In this document: piece after piece, positions 54,173-61,013 of the stretch
How the letters are laid out: every line of letters begins with the position of its first letter
How positions within the stretch are numbered: the first letter of the stretch is position 1
NCBI GenBank assembly: GCA_050117315.1
Contig: JASFMY010000023.1
Span: 1 to 61,013, forward strand
Reading direction: 5' to 3'
Origin: JANQIV01 sp050117315
Lineage (GTDB): Bacteria; Bacteroidota; Ignavibacteria; Ignavibacteriales; Melioribacteraceae
DNA length: 61,013 bases
Made by a program: the position numbers and the translations under genes
The notes under the pieces: generated by a model
The model's input: only the letters and a program-made list of their open reading frames with translations
What the model was told of the DNA's origin: nothing
Database searches by the model: none

Positions 54173-54424
54173 GCCGACTATTGTAAGGATTAAGGTAAGC
54201 TTTTACTTGGCTAAGAACTAAGGTGCAATCATGAAAAAAATATTACTTACAGTTTTTTTATCCTTTCTCTTATCCGTAATCAGTTCAACAGCTCAGCCGT
54301 TAAATAATTGGCTTGAATTTGATGGCGTTGATGATTACGTAAGTTTAGGAAATTCATCAACGTTAAAACCAACATCAGCATTAACAATTGAACTATGGGC
54401 TTATCATGCCGATTGGGCAAATTC
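53795..54424 (+). repeat. ~630-bp junction repeat, copy 1
   Basis: The last 378 bp of giant gene 1, the 58-bp gap and the first 194 bp of giant gene 2 are nearly identical to 58773-59402, at a fixed offset of 4978 bp with no indel and only a few substitutions seen. Similarity falls sharply on both sides. Confidence 0.9.
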
Positions 54425-57400
54425 AAATGATACACGCTTCATTTCAAATACAAATTCCGGTGGTTATAATATTCAAATAGAGGAAGATACCCTCAGTTGT
54501 TTTGTTGAACTGAATGATGAATATCAAGAAATAGAAGTATCGGTTTCAACAATAACAGAAGGTTGGCATCATTTTGCTGTAACCTGTGATGGGCGATATA
54601 CCAAATTTTATATTGACGGAGAACTACAAGGAACGCTGGATGCAGGAGGAAGTTATTCCCTTACGTATGATTCTGATAACTGTACTTTCTTAGGAGCAGA
54701 AGCATGGGGTGGATGTGATGAAGTAAGAGGAGATTATTTTAATGGTGCATTGGATGAAGTAAGGATTTGGAATGTTGCCAGAACCGAGCAGCAAATTCAA
54801 GATAATATGATAATTGAAATCGATGCGTCATCGACTGGGTTGGTAGGTTACTGGAAATTAAACTCAACCTCAGGCAGTACTGCAATTGATGAGAAGGGAC
54901 TAAATGATGGCGACCTAATTAATTTCGATACGGATTCATGGAATCGAATTTATGTTCACATCAAATCATTGAGTGGTTCAACCGGTAGTACAGCATCTTG
55001 GGGTGATCTTAATAATGACGGTTATATGGATTTACTACTCTATGGCTCAGGTACAGGAGCTAAAGTATACAGGAATAATGGAGATGGAACATTTTCAAGC
55101 ATACAAACATTAACAGATTTATTGAGCGGCACCGCCGCCTGGGGAGATTATAATAACGATGGTTACTTGGATGCTGTTGTGACGGGACAAAAATATGCCT
55201 ATGAATACGAAACTAAAATATTCAAAAACAATGGTAATGAAACATTTACCGAACAATCGGGTATCTCCTTAAGCGGAACATCTTCCGGTTCATTGGCTTG
55301 GGGCGACTATAATAATGACGGTTATTTGGATCTTATCCTTGTTGGTCTTGGATCAGGCACTAAACTTTACAAAAACAATGGGAACGGTAATTTCACTAAT
55401 TCCGGTGTCGATTTTGGAAATGTTGTTAGTTCAAGTGACGTGGCATGGAGCGACTATAATAACGATGGCAATTTGGACTTATTGTTAACCGGCACCGATG
55501 AAAATACAGGTTCAGGCGTTTCAAAATTATTTAGGAATAACGGGGATGGGACTTTTAGTAATTCAGAAATTTCAATAACAGGTGTTCAAAACGGATCTGT
55601 TGCATGGGGTGATTACAACAACGATGGAAAATTTGATTTTATACTTACCGGTTACGATGATAATCTAAATACGAGAATTTCAAAAATATACAAAAATATG
55701 GGCGGCTCAGGTTCTAATTGGTCATTTCAGGAAATAGATGGCATCAACATAACCGGTGTTGACGAAAGCTCGGTTGTATGGGGTGACTATAACGGAGATG
55801 GTAATCTTGATATTCTAATTGCGGGTAGTACCGGTTCCGACGAGATTTCAAAAGTTTATAGGAATAACGGGGACGGCTCGTTTTCAGAGACCCCAATTAT
55901 TTTACGCGGTGTTAGTTATTGTTCTTTGGCTTGGTTGGATTATGACAATGACAACGATCTGGATATTTTTATTTCGGGATCGGGAATTACCAGGATATAT
56001 CAATACAACCTGGATTATGATTTCGGGTATATATGGGATAATACAATCCCGAATCCGCCGTCGAGTTTAAGTGAATCAATATCCCAAAACAGTGTTGTCT
56101 TAAATTGGAATGCCGGAACAGATAATGAAACGCCTTCCGACGGTTTAACATATAATATTCGCGTAGGGACTTCAGGGGGTAATGATGATGTTGTTAATTC
56201 TATGACGGATGAATCCGGTGAGTTTCGCAAGATTCCATCAATGGGGAATGCCGGGCAAAGTAAAACATTGACTTTAAAAAATCTTATAAAAGGCAGACGC
56301 TATTATTGGAGTGTTCAAAGCATAGATAATGCATTTAACGGATCTTCCTTTTCTACCGAAAGAACGTTTATAATAACAGGTGATCCTGATACTGAAGCAG
56401 GAAATGCATTGGAATTTGACGGGGTAGATGATTTTGTAAATTGCGGAAATAATGCGTCCTTAGATACTGAAAATTCAATTACTATAGAAGCCTGGATATA
56501 TTATGAAGGAGGAGACTATTGTCCCCGGATAATAGACAAATATCCTGCGCCGTCAATCTACATTAGGGAAAGCGATAACCTCCTGGGATGGTATGGTGAA
56601 ATTGACGGAACATTAGTTGATCAACAGTTTACAAATTCGGTAGTTCCTCGTAACGAATGGACTCACATAGCAGTTACATACGACGACTCACATCTAAAAT
56701 CTTATATAAATGGTGAACTGAAAAACTCCAAAAACTATAACGGTGCATTATCAACAACTACAGCAGATTTGTTAATAGGTAATAGCAGCACTAATACAAG
56801 AGCATATAAAGGGAAAATTGACGAGCTGCATATTTGGAACATTGCAAGATCAGCCAACCAAATTCGTGAAAATATACATAGGACACTTGACGGAGATGAA
56901 ACAGGCTTAATTGCGTGTTGGCAGATGAATGAGGATGAAGGCACTTTAGCAAGAGAAACCATTGCCTGCAACGTTGGTACGTTAAACAATATGGCCGACA
57001 CTTCTTGGGTGAAATCTACTTCACCGGTTGGAGGCGGGTTTAGTAATACTCAAACCGAAACTGATGGTAACGTTGTGTTTACTACTACAGGCGTTTCAAT
57101 GAATTTTAGTGAACAAAGCGGGGCTGATGTTACGGTTACAAAAATAAATAACGCTCCCAATTCAATTCCTGAATTGGAAACTTATGATTCTCAATACTGG
57201 GTTATCAGTCGTTTTGGTACCGGAATTTTTACTGCAGGTATAACACTTACACTAAATGAAGACTTGAGTGTGGTTGATGAAGAGAATCCAAAACGCTTAA
57301 AACTTTACAATCGTCCCGAAACCAGTGATGGTTCCTGGACTTTTGTTACAACTGCGGAAGCTGTTAATGCTGCGGGTAATAACATAACTTTTAATGGAAT

Positions 57401-59150
57401 CACAAGCCCCGGACAGTTCATTGTTTGTATAGACTGTAGTATGCCTGATCAAAGTGCCGGTAACGCCCTTGAATTTGACGGGATTGATGATCTTGTAGAT
57501 TGCGGGAATGACCCCAGTTTGAATACGCCAAGCAAATTTACATTGGAAGCCTGGGTTTACTTTACGGGAGGTGATGACTGTTACAGAATTATTGACAAAT
57601 TTCCGGCTTACTCAATATATGTTAAAGGAAGTAATAACTATATAGGATTTTACAATAAAGGTATAGTCCCAGCAGGGGGTGGTCAAAGAACATGGGATTT
57701 TACGTTCTCTAACGGAAGTATTGAATTAAACGAATGGACACATATAGCTGTAAACTTTTATAAATCAGGAGTTTTCAACAAACTTAAGCTTTATATAAAC
57801 GGAGAATATAGATCCATCAAAGATGATTACTTTAATTATCTTCAGACAACAACCAACAATCTATATATTGGTAATCGAGAGGCAGGTGACAGACCATTTA
57901 ACGGAAAAATAGATGAAGTGCGTATATGGAATTATGCAAAAAGTGCAAGCGAAATTCGTGAAAATATGCACAAAACCTTGCAAGGAGATGAAGCCGGGTT
58001 AGTCGGATATTGGCAAATGAACAGTTCCGCAGGATCAGCAACGGTTATTGACGCCGGTAGTGGTGGAAACGATGGCACATTAATTAATATGGATGTCAAT
58101 AATAATTGGCACACCTCAACTGTACCGGTTGGAGGAGGTTCAAGCTGTTGTTGCAATAATTTTTCATGCGGTACCGAAGCTATGGACAATGTATTAATTA
58201 CAACAACAGATGAATTTGATAATGCCGTTTTCCTGCTTTGTACTGAAATAGGAAATTCGCCTAATACAACATCAGGAATAACAGGTAACGCATTGGACAG
58301 ATATTTTGTTTTATCAGCGTTTGGAACCCCCGGAACATTTTCAACAAATTTAACATTTACTTTACCGGATGGAAAAATTAGTGAGCAGGACCAGGCAACA
58401 CCGTCAAACCTAAAATTATATAGAAGGGAGAGTACGGCAGACGGAGAATGGAATCTGGTAGCATCCGGTATTTCAGCAACAGCAACTACTGTAACATTTG
58501 AAGGTGTTACATCCTTCAGTCAGTTTACTATAGCTAGTGAAACATCGCCATTACCAGTTGAGTTGACAAGTTTTACTGCACATATTGTTGAAGAAAATAA
58601 AATCTTACTTGAATGGAAGACGGCAACGGAAGTAAGTAATTATGGGTTTGAAATTGAAAGAACCACCCCCCCTTACCAAGGAAGGGGTGCCGAAGGCGGG
58701 GGAGGTTGGGAAACGCTCGGTTTCGTAGCCGGGCATGGCAACAGCAACTCACTAAAATCTTATAGCTTTATCGATAATCTTAGTCTTGATCTTAGTCATA
58801 ATCTTTCATACAGGCTAAAGCAAATAGATTTTGACGGTAATTATGAATATTTGAATACAGTTGAAGTTACAATAGGTGTTCCGTTAAGTTTTGATTTGAA
58901 ACAAAACTATCCTAATCCATTTAATCCAACAACCAGTATCAAGTATCAAGTAGCGAGTATCGAGAATGTAAAGTTGGTTCTTTACAACACACTCGGGCAG
59001 CAAGTTGCAACTCTTGTTAATGAACAAAAAGCACCGGGAAATTATGAAGTGCAGTTTGATGCATCTCATCTTTCAAGCGGAATGTATTTATATAAAATTG
59101 ATATTGGAAATAAATTTAGCTCGGTTAAGAAAATGTTATTATTAAAATAA
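54231..59150 (+). CDS. Giant LamG/VCBS T9SS-secreted protein 2
   Basis: A 1639-residue secreted protein. Signal peptide about 1-22 (ending STAQ); LamG-like domain 1 (about 25-240, LEFDGVDDYVSLGNSS); seven or so VCBS-type repeats with WGDYNNDGYLDLIL loops (about 255-590); a fibronectin-like domain (about 605-715); LamG 2 (about 722-910); a spacer module; LamG 3 (about 1075-1270); second spacer; T9SS sorting domain for the last 80 residues. It shares module types but a different order with its upstream neighbour, and its 3' end is nearly identical to that gene's. AAGGTG precedes the start. Confidence 0.9.
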   Translation: MKKILLTVFLSFLLSVISSTAQPLNNWLEFDGVDDYVSLGNSSTLKPTSALTIELWAYHADWANSNDTRFISNTNSGGYNIQIEEDTLSCFVELNDEYQEIEVSVSTITEGWHHFAVTCDGRYTKFYIDGELQGTLDAGGSYSLTYDSDNCTFLGAEAWGGCDEVRGDYFNGALDEVRIWNVARTEQQIQDNMIIEIDASSTGLVGYWKLNSTSGSTAIDEKGLNDGDLINFDTDSWNRIYVHIKSLSGSTGSTASWGDLNNDGYMDLLLYGSGTGAKVYRNNGDGTFSSIQTLTDLLSGTAAWGDYNNDGYLDAVVTGQKYAYEYETKIFKNNGNETFTEQSGISLSGTSSGSLAWGDYNNDGYLDLILVGLGSGTKLYKNNGNGNFTNSGVDFGNVVSSSDVAWSDYNNDGNLDLLLTGTDENTGSGVSKLFRNNGDGTFSNSEISITGVQNGSVAWGDYNNDGKFDFILTGYDDNLNTRISKIYKNMGGSGSNWSFQEIDGINITGVDESSVVWGDYNGDGNLDILIAGSTGSDEISKVYRNNGDGSFSETPIILRGVSYCSLAWLDYDNDNDLDIFISGSGITRIYQYNLDYDFGYIWDNTIPNPPSSLSESISQNSVVLNWNAGTDNETPSDGLTYNIRVGTSGGNDDVVNSMTDESGEFRKIPSMGNAGQSKTLTLKNLIKGRRYYWSVQSIDNAFNGSSFSTERTFIITGDPDTEAGNALEFDGVDDFVNCGNNASLDTENSITIEAWIYYEGGDYCPRIIDKYPAPSIYIRESDNLLGWYGEIDGTLVDQQFTNSVVPRNEWTHIAVTYDDSHLKSYINGELKNSKNYNGALSTTTADLLIGNSSTNTRAYKGKIDELHIWNIARSANQIRENIHRTLDGDETGLIACWQMNEDEGTLARETIACNVGTLNNMADTSWVKSTSPVGGGFSNTQTETDGNVVFTTTGVSMNFSEQSGADVTVTKINNAPNSIPELETYDSQYWVISRFGTGIFTAGITLTLNEDLSVVDEENPKRLKLYNRPETSDGSWTFVTTAEAVNAAGNNITFNGITSPGQFIVCIDCSMPDQSAGNALEFDGIDDLVDCGNDPSLNTPSKFTLEAWVYFTGGDDCYRIIDKFPAYSIYVKGSNNYIGFYNKGIVPAGGGQRTWDFTFSNGSIELNEWTHIAVNFYKSGVFNKLKLYINGEYRSIKDDYFNYLQTTTNNLYIGNREAGDRPFNGKIDEVRIWNYAKSASEIRENMHKTLQGDEAGLVGYWQMNSSAGSATVIDAGSGGNDGTLINMDVNNNWHTSTVPVGGGSSCCCNNFSCGTEAMDNVLITTTDEFDNAVFLLCTEIGNSPNTTSGITGNALDRYFVLSAFGTPGTFSTNLTFTLPDGKISEQDQATPSNLKLYRRESTADGEWNLVASGISATATTVTFEGVTSFSQFTIASETSPLPVELTSFTAHIVEENKILLEWKTATEVSNYGFEIERTTPPYQGRGAEGGGGWETLGFVAGHGNSNSLKSYSFIDNLSLDLSHNLSYRLKQIDFDGNYEYLNTVEVTIGVPLSFDLKQNYPNPFNPTTSIKYQVASIENVKLVLYNTLGQQVATLVNEQKAPGNYEVQFDASHLSSGMYLYKIDIGNKFSSVKKMLLLK
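58661..58707. repeat. GC-rich palindromic insert in giant gene 2
   Basis: Same element as 53674-53729 at the same place in the protein, 47 bp instead of 56: AACCACCCCCC, CCTT-ACC-AAGG core, GGGGGAGGTT. The 9-bp difference keeps the frame. Confidence 0.75.
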
Positions 59151-59402
59151 GCCGACTATTGTAAGGATTAAGGTAAGCTTTTACTTGGCTAAGAACTAAG
59201 GTGCAATCATGAAAAAAATATTACTTACAGTTTTTTTATCCTTTCTCTTATCAGTAATCAGTTCAACAGCTCAGCCGTTAAACAATTGGCTTGAATTTGA
59301 CGGCATTGATGATTACGTAAGTTTAGGAAATTCATCAACGTTAAAACCAACATCAGCATTAACAATTGAACTATGGGCTTATCATGCCGATTGGGCAAAT
59401 TC
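58773..59402 (+). repeat. ~630-bp junction repeat, copy 2
   Basis: Second copy of the block at 53795-54424, here spanning the end of giant gene 2, the 58-bp gap and the start of giant gene 3. Confidence 0.9.
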
Positions 59403-61013
59403 TAATGATTCCCGTTTAATATCCAACACAAGTGGCGGCGGTTATAATATTCAGATAGAAGAAGGTATTATAAGCTGTTTCGTTGAGTTGAATGATGATT
59501 ATCAGGAAATACAAGTTTTATCTTCAACATTAACCGAAGGCTGGCATCATTTTGCTTTTACTTGTGATGGGCGGTATACCAAGTTTTATATCGATGGGGA
59601 GCTCAAAGGTACTCTGGATGCCGGGGGGAACTATTCTCTCACGTATGACTCGAACAACTGCACATTATTAGGTGCCGAAGTCGGCGGCGGATGTGATGTA
59701 AAAGGTGATTATTTAAATGGAGCAATTGATGAGGTGCGTATTTGGAATGTTGCAAGAACTCAACAACAAATACAAGATAATATGAATTTGGAGGTAAGTT
59801 CATCATCAACAGGCTTGGCGTGTTACTGGAAGCTGAATGAAACTTCCGGCGATTTAGCAGTTGATGAAAAAGGAAATAATCACGGTACTTTGTATCACAT
59901 GAGCGATGGGGATTGGGTTTCAATTATGGAAGAATCATCAATATCCTTTACCAATGTTGAATATTCATCACAAGATTGGGGAGATTATGACAATGATGAT
60001 GATTTGGATTTTATAATATCCGGGCACGACGGTACATCGGCTATTACTAAAATTTACAATAATGAAAACGGGAATTTTACTGAAACCGGTTTTTCATTGG
60101 AAGGTGTTCAATATAGTTCTGTAAAATGGGGCGATATAAACAATGATAATTACTTGGATGTTATTTTATGCGGATATTCTTCGTCCGGCAATGTTACAAA
60201 AATATATAAAAACAACTACGGTACTTCATTTAGTGAACTTCCGGTTTCATTGGAAAACGTAAGATACGGATCGGTTGATTTAGGAGATTTTAACAATGAC
60301 GGTTTTTTAGATATTTTGCTGACCGGAGAATCATCAAGCTCTTATACGGCAATAATTTACAAAAACAATGGAGATGAAACTTTTACCGAATTACCTGTTT
60401 CTTTAACTGCTGTTAAATATAGTTCGGTTTCATGGGGGGATTACAATAATGATACATATCTTGATTTATTATTAACCGGTGATACAAAAAGTGGATATAT
60501 ATCAAAGATTTACAAGAATAATGGAGATGAAACTTTTTCTGAAACCGCTGTAACATTAACCGTTGTAGCCTACGGATCCGCTGACTGGGGGGATTATGAT
60601 AGTGACGGAGACCTTGATGTTTTATTAACAGGGGATACCGGTTCGGGAAGAATTTTAAAGCTTTATGAAAATAACGGAAGTACTTCGGATTGGTCATTTA
60701 CCGAGAAAAATATTGGTACAACTACCGGTGTATTTTACAGTTCTGCCGATTGGGGTGATTATAATAATGACGGATATCTGGATTTTATTGCAACCGGGTA
60801 TACAGGAGCAAGTTATTCTACGAAACTTTACCAAAATAACTTGGATGGAACGTTCAATCAAGTTTCAACAATATCAATAGCTGATATAAGTGCCGGTGAT
60901 GTAAAATGGGGAGACTATGATAACGACGGTGATTTGGATTTATTGATATCCGGGGATATGTCGGGAACACGGATAACAAAACTTTATAAAAATAATTGTT
61001 TAAGTAGTAATGA
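59209..61013 (+). CDS. Giant LamG/VCBS protein 3, cut by window end
   Basis: The open frame starts at ATG 59209 with the same signal peptide as giant gene 2 and continues without a stop to the end of the window (601 codons). It has a LamG-like domain (about 25-240, LEFDGIDDYVSLGNSS, GAIDEVRIWNVARTQQQI) and then VCBS-type repeats with WGDYNNDGYLDF and TGDTGSG motifs from about 255. It is a third tandem paralog; the rest, presumably including another T9SS tail, lies outside the window. Confidence 0.88.
   Translation, partial: MKKILLTVFLSFLLSVISSTAQPLNNWLEFDGIDDYVSLGNSSTLKPTSALTIELWAYHADWANSNDSRLISNTSGGGYNIQIEEGIISCFVELNDDYQEIQVLSSTLTEGWHHFAFTCDGRYTKFYIDGELKGTLDAGGNYSLTYDSNNCTLLGAEVGGGCDVKGDYLNGAIDEVRIWNVARTQQQIQDNMNLEVSSSSTGLACYWKLNETSGDLAVDEKGNNHGTLYHMSDGDWVSIMEESSISFTNVEYSSQDWGDYDNDDDLDFIISGHDGTSAITKIYNNENGNFTETGFSLEGVQYSSVKWGDINNDNYLDVILCGYSSSGNVTKIYKNNYGTSFSELPVSLENVRYGSVDLGDFNNDGFLDILLTGESSSSYTAIIYKNNGDETFTELPVSLTAVKYSSVSWGDYNNDTYLDLLLTGDTKSGYISKIYKNNGDETFSETAVTLTVVAYGSADWGDYDSDGDLDVLLTGDTGSGRILKLYENNGSTSDWSFTEKNIGTTTGVFYSSADWGDYNNDGYLDFIATGYTGASYSTKLYQNNLDGTFNQVSTISIADISAGDVKWGDYDNDGDLDLLISGDMSGTRITKLYKNNCLSSN

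Overview
This 61 kb window looks like the chromosome of a Gram-negative, AT-rich bacterium of the Bacteroidota/Chlorobi/Ignavibacteria side of the tree, most likely an Ignavibacteria-type organism. Reasons: several secreted proteins end in the type IX secretion (T9SS) sorting domain with the NYPNPFNP signature that is very common there; there is a full outer-membrane and lipid A gene set, including the LpxC-FabZ fusion known from Bacteroidota-like lineages; and the two best promoters (lexA, uppS) are of the ordinary TTGACA / 17 bp / TATA type. The placement is an inference from gene content.

Layout. 1-636 has no gene: a perfect 79-bp tandem duplication, a palindromic repeat element with 17-bp terminal inverted repeats, and the terminator of secDF. 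637-34.6 kb is mostly housekeeping on the minus strand: secD-secF; rpsF-ssb-rpsR-rplI; pth next to a membrane pyrophosphatase gene (hppA) carrying two in-frame stop codons; rplY, prs; a large peptidase/TolB-like/beta-barrel protein; rnr; tamB; the split heptose kinase and adenylyltransferase genes; then the envelope operon uppS-bamA-ompH-ompH-lpxD-lpxC/fabZ-lpxA-lipoate ligase. A lexA-WYL-unknown operon follows, with a 46-bp dyad covering its promoter and a divergent AAA/DUF4143 ATPase.

35.5-40.7 kb is the most unusual part: four small paralogous genes with one conserved leader (LxLNLxxLKVxxF) and different Cys/Thr-rich tails, which look like RiPP (lanthipeptide-like) precursors. They lie downstream of, and on the same strand as, a NarL-type response regulator and a propeller-type sensor kinase whose frame is broken at a run of 11 A. 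No modification or export enzyme is visible in the window.

40.8-50 kb holds an alkaline phosphatase, ilvE, an orphan MlaE permease, a short sugar transferase, a T9SS-secreted protein and a second signalling set (TPR sensor kinase, NarL regulator, lone receiver) interspersed with palindromic repeats. 50-61 kb is a tandem family of giant secreted proteins built of FG-GAP/VCBS repeats, LamG-like domains and T9SS tails; two copies are complete, the third runs off the end. Near-identical blocks of about 630 bp span each gene junction, and short palindromes are inserted in frame in the T9SS-tail region of these proteins and of the one at 45 kb.
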